From NCBI GenBank assembly GCA_902615715.1, contig CACMQA010000002.1:124001-188000 (forward strand): a DNA stretch of 64,000 nucleotides, in the 5' to 3' direction. Position 1 is the stretch's first letter, and every line of letters begins with the position of its first letter. The notes beneath the pieces are model-generated. The model saw only the letters and a list, made by a program, of their open reading frames with translations, searched no databases and was not told the origin of the DNA. The position numbers and the translations under genes are program-made. The stretch is from an uncultured Pelagibacteraceae bacterium. Its GTDB lineage: Bacteria; Pseudomonadota; Alphaproteobacteria; Pelagibacterales; Pelagibacteraceae. This document shows, one piece after another, positions 18,924 to 27,712 of the stretch.

Positions 18924-20591
18924 TTATTCTTCTTCCGTTAAATTAATCAATTTTGCATCTGGAAAAGTTTTTTGTATATCTTTTGCTACTTTAGTTTTCT
19001 TAAATTCTTCAATCATAGTATCTTTATTCTCTAAATTTTTTTCATAAACACTTTTTGCTTCATTGTTTTTGCTCAAAGATATAATCCATCTTTCGCCTGT
19101 CCATGATAATAATTTTTCTGTAAGATTTTTTATGAAATTTTTGTTAAGTTTTTCATTAAAGCTGATATCTATTTTACCTCTATTAAAACTCACTAATTTT
19201 ACATTTCTCTCAAGATCATACTTGAGTTCTATTTCCTTTTCCTTATGAGCTAAATTAATTAAATCTTTAAAACTTTTTATTTCAACATTTATTTTTTGAT
19301 TTTCTTTTGATAAATTTTTAATTGGACTTGTTTTTATTTGATTAATATTTTTTAGTTGGTTTTTTATTTGATTAGGAATATTGTCTACAGGTTGATCGTC
19401 AATTTTTTTTCCAATTAAAGTATCGCTAGATATTTGGCCACTTTCATTTTGTAAATTTGAAATTTGTTTTTTTGTATCTATACTTTTTAAATGTACTAAC
19501 TGCATTATGTACATTTCCAATGTTAAATTTTCATTTCCAACGATCCTCAGGTCATCAATTGTTTTGATTGTAAGCTGCCAAAATAATCCTATATCTTGCA
19601 TATCAATGTTTTTTGAATACTGATCAATCATTTGTATTTCGGCTTCTGATACTGACATATCTTTTTCAATTGAACCTAAACCTATTCTTCTACTAAAAAG
19701 ATAGAGAACTTCTAAAATATCATTAAGAAAATTCTTGGCATCTAAACCATCGTTTATTAATTCTTTTAATGTATTTAATGCATTCTTTTCATTGCCACTC
19801 AAAACTTCTTTAAATAGAGAAATAACTTTGCTTTTATCTGCCAATCCAAGCATCATCCTTACATCAGGTTCTTCAATTTGTTTATTTTCATTGATGAATT
19901 GAGAAATCAAAGCTCTATCTAACAATGAAATTGAATCTCGGACTGATCCCTCCGAAGTTCTTGCAATAAGTTTTATCGCATCCTCAGATATTTTCCCTTT
20001 TTCTTTATCCGCTATTTTCTTTAGATGTTCACAAAGTTGTTCTACACCAACTCTTTTAAGATCAAACCTTTGACATCTTGATAAAATAGTTACAGGTATT
20101 TTTCTCACTTCTGTGGTTGCTAATATAAATTTTAAACTTGGTGGCGGCTCTTCTAAAGTTTTAAGCAAGCCATTAAATGCTTGTTTTGAGAGCATGTGGA
20201 CTTCATCAATTATAAATATTTTAAACTTCGCGCTAGTTGGGCTGTACTTTGAATTTTCAATTAACTCTCTTACGTCATCTATTCCAGTTTTAGATGCAGC
20301 ATCCATTTCTAAAACATCCATATGATTTGAGTTGACAATTTCTTTACAATGACACTTCTCACTTACGCTACACTTTTCTCCTATAGAAAAATTTTTTGTA
20401 CAATTTAATGCTTTTGCAATTAAACGAGCTGTTGTAGTTTTACCTACACCTCTTATTCCAGTCAGTAAATATGCATTAGGAGTTTTTCCAAGTTTTATGG
20501 CATTAGTAATTGTCTGTGCCATTACCTCTTGACCAATTAAATCTTTAAACTCTTGCGGTCTATATTTTAGTGCTAAAATTTTATCTGTCAT
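18924..20591 (-). CDS. dnaX: DNA polymerase III subunits tau/gamma
   Basis: Clamp-loader ATPase and replisome organiser. The AAA+ region has Walker A GIRGVGKTTTARL (about 42-54), a zinc module with cysteines around CTKNFSIGEKCSVSEKCHC, Walker B FIIDEVHML and the SRC arginine-finger motif (ILSRCQRFDL). The 555-residue length allows a tau-like C-terminal part. The ATG at 20591 (MTDKILALKYRPQEF) is the family start; an open extension upstream only reads through the SRP RNA. No clear frameshift site for a separate gamma product was established. Confidence 0.95.
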   Translation of the reverse strand: MTDKILALKYRPQEFKDLIGQEVMAQTITNAIKLGKTPNAYLLTGIRGVGKTTTARLIAKALNCTKNFSIGEKCSVSEKCHCKEIVNSNHMDVLEMDAASKTGIDDVRELIENSKYSPTSAKFKIFIIDEVHMLSKQAFNGLLKTLEEPPPSLKFILATTEVRKIPVTILSRCQRFDLKRVGVEQLCEHLKKIADKEKGKISEDAIKLIARTSEGSVRDSISLLDRALISQFINENKQIEEPDVRMMLGLADKSKVISLFKEVLSGNEKNALNTLKELINDGLDAKNFLNDILEVLYLFSRRIGLGSIEKDMSVSEAEIQMIDQYSKNIDMQDIGLFWQLTIKTIDDLRIVGNENLTLEMYIMQLVHLKSIDTKKQISNLQNESGQISSDTLIGKKIDDQPVDNIPNQIKNQLKNINQIKTSPIKNLSKENQKINVEIKSFKDLINLAHKEKEIELKYDLERNVKLVSFNRGKIDISFNEKLNKNFIKNLTEKLLSWTGERWIISLSKNNEAKSVYEKNLENKDTMIEEFKKTKVAKDIQKTFPDAKLINLTEEE

Positions 20592-20597
20592 TTTAAA

Positions 20598-20687
20598 GAG
20601 GCAGGCAACAACCTGAAAAATTTTCACTACGGCTGCTTCTTTTCAGACCTGACCGGGTTTATGAAACATCCACCTGATGCCAACCTC
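20598..20687 (-). ncRNA. ffs: Signal recognition particle 4.5S RNA
   Basis: About 90 bases on the minus strand carry the conserved SRP core: GGTCAGGTC, a GAAA tetraloop closed by U-A, then GAAGCAGCC, which form the Ffh-binding asymmetric and symmetric loops. The ends GAGG...CCTC pair, and the outer arm (GGTTGGCA with TGTTGCC) extends the hairpin. It directs membrane-protein targeting with Ffh. The 3' end lies only six bases before the dnaX start codon and no terminator separates them, so the RNA is probably cut out of a joint transcript. Confidence 0.9.
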
Positions 20688-20693
20688 AATATG

Positions 20694-20723
20694 AGTATAT
20701 CAAGATCAATTTAAATACTACAA
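20694..20723 (-). promoter_or_regulatory. Probable promoter of SRP RNA-dnaX-ybaB-recR
   Basis: On the minus strand TTGTAG (20718-20723) and TATACT (20694-20699) are 18 bases apart. TATACT ends six bases before the GAGG 5' end of the SRP RNA, the expected spacing for transcription start at that G. Confidence 0.6.
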
Positions 20724-20745
20724 TGCTAGATTTAAATTTTGTGGA

Positions 20746-21579
20746 CTATTTTTGCCTAAATGCTGAAGATTCGTACACCCCAAGGATATCTAAAGTCTCA
20801 GTATGGAAGCCTAACTCCTCCAAAGCCTTTTTCACTTTAGGTTGTTCCAAGTGACCTTCGATATCTAAATAGAAATTGGCTTGTTCAAAAGTATTTTTTA
20901 CTGAAAAACTTTCTAGCTTTGTTAAGTTAACTTGATTAGTTGCAAATCCACCTAAACATTTATAAAGAGCTGAGGGTTCACTTTTAACTCTAAAAATGCA
21001 GCTTGTTAAATATTTTTTATCTTTGTTAAAATCTGGCTGTTCAATATTTTTTCCCATGATTAAGAATCTCGTTACATTTCCTTTATCATCTTCGATATTT
21101 TTTTTTAGTATTTTTAAATCGTACATTTTAGCCGAAAGTGCTGATGCAATTGCAGCTATAGATTTATCTTTTCCTTTAGCTAAATCTTTAGCGGATCCAG
21201 CTGTATCTACAGAAATTATAGGTTTAAAATTTTTTTCATTAATAATTTTTTGACATTGGCTGATAGCTTGTGCGTGACTTCTAACATATTTAATTTCTTC
21301 AATTGAAGCATCTGGTTTTCCAAGCAGATTATGCTCGACTGGTAGAAAATATTCACCGTGAATCTGTAATTTATATTTCGGTAAAAGATAATGAATATCT
21401 GCAACTCTTCCTGCTAAAGAATTTTCTATTGGAATTACTATTTTGTAAGTTTGATCACTTAAAGCTAGTTTAAAAGTATCCTCAAATGTTGCACATGTTT
21501 TTATTTCTGCATTTTTATAAAGATTTTCTACAGCTATATGCGAATAAGCTCCAAGTTCACCTTGAATTCCTATTTTCAT
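20746..21579 (-). CDS. pheA: Prephenate dehydratase (monofunctional)
   Basis: Converts prephenate to phenylpyruvate for phenylalanine. The periplasmic-binding-like catalytic part starts KIGIQGELGAYSH and includes VIPIENSLAGRV, a SAGSAKDLA-like DTAGSAKD and the catalytic TRF motif in NVTRFLIMG (about 177). A C-terminal ACT domain (about 190-270) binds phenylalanine. Its TKLESFSV segment is the form seen in alphaproteobacteria rather than the enterobacterial ESRP. There is no chorismate mutase domain. It follows kdsB by one base. Confidence 0.93.
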   Translation of the reverse strand: MKIGIQGELGAYSHIAVENLYKNAEIKTCATFEDTFKLALSDQTYKIVIPIENSLAGRVADIHYLLPKYKLQIHGEYFLPVEHNLLGKPDASIEEIKYVRSHAQAISQCQKIINEKNFKPIISVDTAGSAKDLAKGKDKSIAAIASALSAKMYDLKILKKNIEDDKGNVTRFLIMGKNIEQPDFNKDKKYLTSCIFRVKSEPSALYKCLGGFATNQVNLTKLESFSVKNTFEQANFYLDIEGHLEQPKVKKALEELGFHTETLDILGVYESSAFRQK

Positions 21580-21580
21580 T

Positions 21581-22315
21581 TTAATTTTTTCTCTCCATAA
21601 TTTTTTTAACTTCTACTAAATCCTTTTTTGTATCAACACTTAATGGTGATGAGTTGATATATCCAACATGAATTGACATTGAGTTTTCAAGAGCTCTTAG
21701 TTGTTCTAATTTTCTTTCCAATTCAAGCTTAGATCTTTTTAAGCTTACATACCTTACTAATGCTTTATTAGTAAAGGCATAAATACCTACATGATGATGA
21801 TAATTTTCATATTTTTTTTTGTCTTCTCTAAAGAAATCAATCGCTTCGCTAAACTTGCCAGCAATTAATTGTTCTTTGACTGCTACTTTAACAGTGTTTT
21901 CATCTGCAAGTTCATCTTTAGAACTAAATGAACTGGCTAAAGTCCCAATATCACAGTTTCCTTGTTTCATATAATTTATTAAATCTGATATGGCTTGGGG
22001 TTCTATATTTGGCATGTCGCCTTGCAAATTAACAACTAAATTAGGTTCACAATTTAAGTGGTCATTAAACACTTCATAAACTCGGTCTGTTCCAGTTTGA
22101 TGATTAATTGATGTAAGAACTGCTTTTCCTTTATTTTGGTTAACAACTTCAATAATTTTTTTATCAGGAGTTGCTACATAAACTTCTGAATTGGTTTTTT
22201 TTGCAGCCTCATACACATGAAGAATCATTTCTTTGTTATTTATAAGTTCCAATGGCTTATTGGGTAATCTAGTAGCATCTAATCGTGAAGGTATTATTAT
22301 TACAGTTTTATTCAT
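21581..22315 (-). CDS. kdsB: 3-deoxy-manno-octulosonate cytidylyltransferase (CMP-Kdo synthetase)
   Basis: Activates Kdo with CTP for LPS inner-core synthesis in the cytoplasm. The 244-residue protein begins MNKTVIIIPSRLDATRLPNKPL, the nucleotide-binding signature of the family, and includes NLQGDMPNIEP and HVGIYAFTNKALV with the terminal part of the active site. ATG at 22315 is chosen over an in-frame TTG at 22330, because the latter lies inside a perfect hairpin just upstream (22322-22336). Confidence 0.94.
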   Translation of the reverse strand: MNKTVIIIPSRLDATRLPNKPLELINNKEMILHVYEAAKKTNSEVYVATPDKKIIEVVNQNKGKAVLTSINHQTGTDRVYEVFNDHLNCEPNLVVNLQGDMPNIEPQAISDLINYMKQGNCDIGTLASSFSSKDELADENTVKVAVKEQLIAGKFSEAIDFFREDKKKYENYHHHVGIYAFTNKALVRYVSLKRSKLELERKLEQLRALENSMSIHVGYINSSPLSVDTKKDLVEVKKIMERKN

Positions 22316-22406
22316 AATTATGCGTCCCAAAGACGCAAAAAAAAATTAAGTAATTTAAGTTTTTTTATCAAAGTCGTGCTATACGTCACTTAAGATTATC
22401 AAAATT

Positions 22407-22955
22407 ATGGACAGTTTTGAAATAAATAAAATTATAGCTGCAGTTCTACTTACTGCTCTAATAATTATTGGTATTGGAAAATTCACTGATATTTTATTCC
22501 ATGTAGAAAAACCTAAAGAATCTGCTTACAAAATTGAAGGTTTAGAAGTTGCTGCTACTAATTCTTCCTCTGATAGTACAGAAGTAAAAGTTGTAGAAGC
22601 TGTAGATATAAAAGCTCTTTTGGCAATGGGTGATCTAGCTCATGGAGAAAAGGTTTTTAAGAAATGTACTGCCTGTCACCAAATTGCAGCTGACGGAAAA
22701 AATATGATTGGACCCAACTTATGGGGGGTAATTGGTAGAACTTCAGGGTCAATTAGTGATTACAAATATTCTAAAGCAATGATCGCTCACGCGAAAGAAT
22801 GGTCTTTTGAGGAAATGAATAGCTACCTAATCAAACCTCAAGCTCATATTAAAGGTACAAAAATGGCCTTTGCAGGATTACGAAAAGAAAAAGATAGAGC
22901 TTCTGTAATTTTATATATGAACTCTAAAAGTAACAGTCCAAAAACTTTACCTTAA
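22407..22955 (+). CDS. Membrane-anchored cytochrome c (CycM/c552 type)
   Basis: A 182-residue class I cytochrome c. The N-terminus holds one uncleaved membrane anchor (KIIAAVLLTALIIIGIGKF, about 8-26), then a linker and a haem domain with the CTACH motif (about 89-93), GPNLWGVIGR, and the axial methionine in GTKMAFAGL (about 152). This architecture matches the CycM-type cytochrome that carries electrons from the bc1 complex to oxidase in alphaproteobacteria. It lies divergently from kdsB and overlaps argF by four bases tail to tail. Confidence 0.88.
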   Translation: MDSFEINKIIAAVLLTALIIIGIGKFTDILFHVEKPKESAYKIEGLEVAATNSSSDSTEVKVVEAVDIKALLAMGDLAHGEKVFKKCTACHQIAADGKNMIGPNLWGVIGRTSGSISDYKYSKAMIAHAKEWSFEEMNSYLIKPQAHIKGTKMAFAGLRKEKDRASVILYMNSKSNSPKTLP

Positions 22956-23878
22956 TTCAAACACCACTTAATTATACTTTTTTGTGCATGCACTCTATTT
23001 AGAGCTTGTCTCCAAACTACAGATTGTTTGCCGTCAATCACTTCATCTGTTACCTCTTCTCCTCTTCCTACAGGAAGACAGTGCATAAAAATTGCACCTG
23101 AATTAGCTTTACTCATTAATTTTTTATTAACCTGAAAAGGTTTTAAGATTTTTTTCTTCGCTTTTTTATTAACTTTATCATTCATTGAAACCCATTTATC
23201 AGTCATTACACAATCTGAATTTTCCACAGCTTCTTCAGGTTTCGTCGTCAAAATAAGATTGACCTTATTTTTCTTTGCCAAACTTAGTATTTTTTTATTA
23301 GGAGAGTATTTTTTAGGGCAAGCAATTCTTAGATTAAAATTAAATTTTCCTGCAGCCTCGATTAAAGAGTTAGACATATTATTATTTCCATCTCCTAACC
23401 AAGAAATTGTTTTACCTTCAATAGCCCCATTACTTTCTTCGTATGTAAGAATATCTGACATGATTTGACAAGGATGTCCTATATCAGACAAACCATTAAT
23501 AATCGGAATATTTAAATGTTTTCCAAACTCTTCAAGATTTTTATGAGAAGAGGTTCTCAGCATTACTATATCAACGTACTCTGTTAAAACTTTTGCAGTA
23601 TCTTTAAGTGTTTCATCACCTTTGCCGTAATGTATTCCATCTGGATTTAATATAATCGATGTACCACCTAATTGTTTCACGGCAATATCAAAAGACATTC
23701 TAGTTCTTGTCGAAGGCTTTTCAAAAATCATTGCCATAGATTTTCCTTCAAAAGGTTTATCTTCATCTGGGGCAGATTTATTTAAATTTTGTCTTTTAAG
23801 CTTTCTAGCTTTAGCCTCATCAATAATAGCTCTTAGATCATTGGATGAATGATCAGATATATTTATAAAATTTTTCAT
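22952..23878 (-). CDS. argF: Ornithine carbamoyltransferase
   Basis: Makes citrulline from ornithine and carbamoyl phosphate. The carbamoyl-phosphate site STRTR is at about residue 56 in FEKPSTRTRMSFD, followed by HPCQIMSD and the ornithine/catalytic motif HCLP in FMHCLPVGRG (about 268). Length 308 is normal. Its ATG overlaps the argD stop by four bases, so argD-argF is an arginine operon. Confidence 0.95.
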   Translation of the reverse strand: MKNFINISDHSSNDLRAIIDEAKARKLKRQNLNKSAPDEDKPFEGKSMAMIFEKPSTRTRMSFDIAVKQLGGTSIILNPDGIHYGKGDETLKDTAKVLTEYVDIVMLRTSSHKNLEEFGKHLNIPIINGLSDIGHPCQIMSDILTYEESNGAIEGKTISWLGDGNNNMSNSLIEAAGKFNFNLRIACPKKYSPNKKILSLAKKNKVNLILTTKPEEAVENSDCVMTDKWVSMNDKVNKKAKKKILKPFQVNKKLMSKANSGAIFMHCLPVGRGEEVTDEVIDGKQSVVWRQALNRVHAQKSIIKWCLN

Positions 23879-25041
23879 CTATAGTTTTTGCAAACCTTAT
23901 CTAATATTTTTAAACCTAAATTAATTTCTTGCTTTGTGACATTTAAAGGAGGCAAAAGTCTGACGACATTTTCAGCAGCTCTTATGGTTAAAAGGTTATT
24001 GTCAATTAATTTTTGAATAAATTTAGTTTGATCTCTGTGTAAACAAAGTCCAATCAATAACCCCTTTCCTCTGACTTCTTTAATTATTTTTGGATATTTT
24101 TCTTTTAATTTCTTTAGACCTTTTAAAAAATGATTTCCGTTTTTTGTTACATTGCCCAGAAAACCTTTTTTAAAAATTACATCCATTACAGCATTTCCAG
24201 CACTCATTGCTAAAGGATTTCCTCCAAACGTAGATCCATGAATTCCTGGTTTCATTCCCGATGCTACTTTTTTATTTACAAGTACAGCACCAATGGGAAA
24301 ACCGCCTCCTATCCCTTTTGCTATTGGTGCGATATCAGGTTTTATTTTTGCGTGTTCGAAAGCAAAAAATTTTCCACTTCTTCCTATTCCACACTGGACT
24401 TCATCTAAAATTAATAAAATTTTTTTTTTATTACATAATTTTCTTAATCCTACTAAACAATAATCTGGTATTACTTTTATTCCACCTTCTCCCATAATTG
24501 TCTCAACCATAATTGCGGCAGTTCTGCTTGTAATAGATTTTTCTAAGCTTTTATGATCACCAAAATTAAAATGATCAAATCCATCAACTTTAGGTCCAAA
24601 ACCTTCAATGGCTTTTTTGCTGTTACTCGCAAAAATAGTTGCAAGAGTTCTTCCATGAAAACTATTGTTAATACACAAAATTCTATTTTTTCTTGGTTGA
24701 CCCTTTGAGTAAAAATATCTTCTTGCAAATTTTATTGCTGCCTCTGTGGCTTCAGCGCCAGAATTTTGAAAGAAAACATAATCAGCAAATGTTTTTTGCT
24801 TCAATCTTTTAGCCAATCTCTCTTGTTCAGGAATAATAAAAGCATTAGAAACATGCCATAATTTTTTAGATTGTTTAGAAATTGAATTAATTAAATAATT
24901 ATTGGCGTGGCCTAAACAATTCACGGCTATTCCCTGGACAAAATCCAAATATTTTTTTCCATTTGTTCCATAAAGGAAAGAGCCTTTGCCTTTATTAAAA
25001 GCAATTTTTTTTCTATTATATGTATTTAATATTGCGCTCAT
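23875..25041 (-). CDS. argD: Acetylornithine aminotransferase
   Basis: A 388-residue class III PLP aminotransferase in arginine synthesis. Landmarks are FFQNSGAEATEAAIKFAR, NSFHGRT, LILDEVQCGIGRSGKFFAFEH and the PLP lysine in APIAKGIGGGFPIGAV. Related enzymes accept succinyl-diaminopimelate, so a dual role in lysine synthesis is possible. It is upstream of argF in the same operon and two bases after the ABC-2 permease. Confidence 0.94.
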   Translation of the reverse strand: MSAILNTYNRKKIAFNKGKGSFLYGTNGKKYLDFVQGIAVNCLGHANNYLINSISKQSKKLWHVSNAFIIPEQERLAKRLKQKTFADYVFFQNSGAEATEAAIKFARRYFYSKGQPRKNRILCINNSFHGRTLATIFASNSKKAIEGFGPKVDGFDHFNFGDHKSLEKSITSRTAAIMVETIMGEGGIKVIPDYCLVGLRKLCNKKKILLILDEVQCGIGRSGKFFAFEHAKIKPDIAPIAKGIGGGFPIGAVLVNKKVASGMKPGIHGSTFGGNPLAMSAGNAVMDVIFKKGFLGNVTKNGNHFLKGLKKLKEKYPKIIKEVRGKGLLIGLCLHRDQTKFIQKLIDNNLLTIRAAENVVRLLPPLNVTKQEINLGLKILDKVCKNYR

Positions 25042-25043
25042 TT

Positions 25044-25856
25044 TTAAGATTTAATTTTATAACCTTTTTTATATAATAAGTAAGTAACAAACCAGCTAAC
25101 GAAGCTTAATATTGATAAGTATATTAATCCAATAAAAATTGATCCATCTGCTTTGCCAATAAAACTGTATCTAAAACCATCTATCATATAAAAAAATGGA
25201 TTAGCTTTGCTTATAATTTGAAGAATTTCCGGTAATCTCTCAATTGAATAAAAAGTACCCGATAAAAAAGATAATGGAACAATCACAAAATTAGTTACCG
25301 TTGCCATATGGTCAAATTTTTCAGCCCATAAGCCCGCGATTATTCCAATATTTCCAAGAATAAAAGAGGAAAGTAAAGTAAATACTATAAGTAATAAATA
25401 ATTTGTGATCACAATATCTATAATAAGTTTAAATACAATAATAGAAACTATTGCTATCACTACGCTCCTTGTAACTGCTGCAAGTGCAATTGAAGTGGTA
25501 ACCTCGGTTGCTGATAATGGTGCGTAAAGTAAATCAACGATATTACCTTGTATTTTCCCGATCATAAAAGATGAGGAAGAATGAGAAAAAGATTGTTGAA
25601 TCACTTGCATTGAAATCAACCCAGGCGCTAAAAAAGTTATAAAAGGTACGCCCAGAACATTTCCTCTGTCTGCACCAATGGCTAAAGATAAAACAAGCAA
25701 AAAGAGCAAGGATGAAATTAATGGAGAAAAGATAGTTTGAATCCAAACTATTAAGAATCTCAAGACTTCTTTTTTGTATAAAGTCCAAGCTCCAATCCAA
25801 TTTATCAATCCAAATCTTCTTGATCCAATTTTATATTTTTTTGCAATTTCAACCAT
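25044..25856 (-). CDS. ABC-2 type transporter permease
   Basis: A 270-residue integral membrane protein with about six transmembrane helices and the ABC-2 signature region (PLSFLSGTFYSIERLPEILQ, FFYMIDGFRYSF). It resembles the YadH-like permeases of drug or polysaccharide/lipid exporters. The required ATPase subunit is not adjacent; the gene upstream is gcrA on the other strand, and argD follows two bases downstream. The substrate is unknown. Confidence 0.85.
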   Translation of the reverse strand: MVEIAKKYKIGSRRFGLINWIGAWTLYKKEVLRFLIVWIQTIFSPLISSLLFLLVLSLAIGADRGNVLGVPFITFLAPGLISMQVIQQSFSHSSSSFMIGKIQGNIVDLLYAPLSATEVTTSIALAAVTRSVVIAIVSIIVFKLIIDIVITNYLLLIVFTLLSSFILGNIGIIAGLWAEKFDHMATVTNFVIVPLSFLSGTFYSIERLPEILQIISKANPFFYMIDGFRYSFIGKADGSIFIGLIYLSILSFVSWFVTYLLYKKGYKIKS

Positions 25857-25992
25857 CGATAGTCTTATAACTCCTTATTAAAAAAACTGTGCACAACTAA
25901 ATCTACTCACAGCTTTAAGGTCTTTTAATGTTTTAAACCCCAATATTATGTCCTAAGTTTTTTAAAAATACTAAATATTGTAATTATATACA

Positions 25993-26490
25993 ATGAGTTG
26001 GACAGAGGAAAAAGTAAAGAAATTAAAGGAACTTTGGTCAAAAGGCCATACTGCCAGTCAGATCGCAGAAACTCTTGGAGATAAAACTCGTAATTCTGTT
26101 ATTGGGAAAGCTCATCGATTAAATTTAGAAGCAAGAGCTCCATCAAAACAATCTAATCAAACATCAAAGTCTGTAAATAGACCTGTGCGTAGAGGTTCGG
26201 CACCTATTTCTAGAAAAGCTAAATTTCAATCAATTTTATTAGATAAAAGTTTTGAACCTGAAAATCCTAAATCCTTAGAGGAATTAACAGACACTACATG
26301 TAAATGGCCTATAGGTCACCCAAATGAGGAAAAGTTTTATTTTTGTGGAAGAAAACCTGAGGGAGAATTTCCTTATTGTAAATTACACGTCTTGTATGCT
26401 TTTCAGCCTAAAGGCACTAAAGAGGAAGTGCTTGATAAAGAGGATGAGATACCAGAATTTATTGAGAAAAAAGTTAAATCTACTGGCTAA
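25993..26490 (+). CDS. gcrA: Cell-cycle regulator GcrA
   Basis: A 165-residue protein opening with MSWTEEKVKKLKELWSKG, then a helix-turn-helix (TASQIAETLGDKTRNSVIGKAHRLNL, about 18-43), exactly the GcrA DNA-binding domain that recruits sigma-70 at methylated GANTC promoters. The C-terminal part holds two Cys/His clusters (DTTCKWPIGHP, FYFCGRKPEGEFPYCKLH) typical of the family. GcrA is restricted to alphaproteobacteria, which supports the taxonomic call. A DnaA-box-like sequence lies about 100 bases upstream. Confidence 0.95.
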   Translation: MSWTEEKVKKLKELWSKGHTASQIAETLGDKTRNSVIGKAHRLNLEARAPSKQSNQTSKSVNRPVRRGSAPISRKAKFQSILLDKSFEPENPKSLEELTDTTCKWPIGHPNEEKFYFCGRKPEGEFPYCKLHVLYAFQPKGTKEEVLDKEDEIPEFIEKKVKSTG

Positions 26491-26491
26491 A

Positions 26492-26893
26492 TTATTTACA
26501 CTTCTTACATAAACCAAAAAATTCTAGATTAAATCTTTTATATTTCGTACCTTTTTTATCGTTAAAACTAGACAGATATTTATTAAGTTTTGCATCACTT
26601 ATCTCATCTACCATTTCGCAACTTTCGCAAATTGAAAATGCTGTAGCTTTTGACATTTCGCAATTTGTATTTCTACATGCAACAAAAGCGTTTTTGCTTT
26701 CAATTTTATGAATTTTTCCTGTCTGAACTAATTTATCTAATGCTCGATAAACTTGAGGTGGTGCTTTGATCCCCCTCTTTTGAACATTGAAAAGTATTGT
26801 ATACGCTTTTAAGGGTTCTGAAGATTTATTTATTAAATCAAAAATAATTTGTTGATTTTTTGAAAGATTATTTTCTTTATGCATTTTGTTCAT
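26492..26893 (-). CDS. zur: Zinc uptake regulator, Fur family
   Basis: A 133-residue Fur-type metalloregulator. The N-terminal winged helix (LSKNQQIIFDLINKSSEPLKAYTIL...PPQVYRALDKLVQTGKIHKI) is followed by a metal-binding part with several CxxC pairs (CRNTNC, CESC, CKKC) for structural zinc. The context decides between Fur members: it is the last gene of znuC-znuB-zur and two Zur-box palindromes lie in the control region at 28479-28512. It would repress zinc uptake when zinc is plentiful. Confidence 0.88.
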   Translation of the reverse strand: MNKMHKENNLSKNQQIIFDLINKSSEPLKAYTILFNVQKRGIKAPPQVYRALDKLVQTGKIHKIESKNAFVACRNTNCEMSKATAFSICESCEMVDEISDAKLNKYLSSFNDKKGTKYKRFNLEFFGLCKKCK

Positions 26894-26908
26894 TTTACTT
26901 GTTTCTCA

Positions 26909-27712
26909 TTAATTTTTCAATTTAATCGATTGTTTAATATTAAGTAATGAAAGTATAAATAAAAATAAGGAAGCTGCTATAATTGATGGACCTGAAGAGG
27001 TATTAAATTCTAGCGAAGTAAATAAGCCCAAAACTACTGACAGTAAACCACCAAGGATTGAAAAAATTACCATTGTCTGTGGACTTGAAGAAATATTTCT
27101 AGCCATTGCGGCTGGTATAATTAACATACCTGTAATTAACAATAGTCCAACCATTTTAATTGAAATGGCAATAATCCCAGCCATTAAAATAGTAAAGACA
27201 GCTTTAGCTCTATCAGGATTTAAACCTTCGGCCTCTGCTAATTCATAATTTACTGTTGATGCAAATAAAGGTTTCCAAATTAATTTAAGAATTAAAAGAA
27301 TTATTGGGCCTCCTATCCATATAATTAATAAATCATCAACTGTAACCGCCAATATATCTCCAAATAATAATCCCATAATATCGAACCTTATGAATGTTAA
27401 AAAACCAATAACAACTAGTCCAACTGCTAACGATGAATGAGCTAAGAGACCTAATAAAGCATCTCCAGGTAAATTGGTCCTTTTTTGAAGCTGAATTAAA
27501 ATTAATGCAATTAAAGATGAAATTATAAATACTGAAAAAGCAATATTAAACTCTAAAGAATAAGCTAATGTTACTCCAAGTAAAGCTGAGTGTGCAAGAG
27601 TGTCACCGAAATAAGATAGTCTTCTCCATATAACAAAACATCCAAGAGGTCCTGTTACAATGGCAACGCCAAGTCCGGCAATTAATGCTCTTATAAAAAA
27701 ATCATCTAACAT
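26909..27712 (-). CDS. znuB: Zinc ABC transporter permease
   Basis: A 267-residue inner-membrane permease of the ABC-3 family with eight or so hydrophobic segments. It shows GCFVIWRRLSYFGDTLAHSALLG near the N-terminus and the family pattern of GLLLITGMLIIPAAMARNIS. It lies directly after znuC with no gap and 15 bases before zur. It forms the membrane channel for zinc delivered by ZnuA. Confidence 0.93.
   Translation of the reverse strand: MLDDFFIRALIAGLGVAIVTGPLGCFVIWRRLSYFGDTLAHSALLGVTLAYSLEFNIAFSVFIISSLIALILIQLQKRTNLPGDALLGLLAHSSLAVGLVVIGFLTFIRFDIMGLLFGDILAVTVDDLLIIWIGGPIILLILKLIWKPLFASTVNYELAEAEGLNPDRAKAVFTILMAGIIAISIKMVGLLLITGMLIIPAAMARNISSSPQTMVIFSILGGLLSVVLGLFTSLEFNTSSGPSIIAASLFLFILSLLNIKQSIKLKN

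Noticed and set aside
20592..20627. N-terminal extension of dnaX to 20627
   Set aside because: The extra 12 codons lie in the SRP RNA; MTDKILALKYRPQEF at 20591 is the family start.
22322..22336. Hairpin with adjacent A-run before kdsB as a terminator
   Set aside because: The T-run is on the wrong side on minus, and on plus the stem is followed by A bases.
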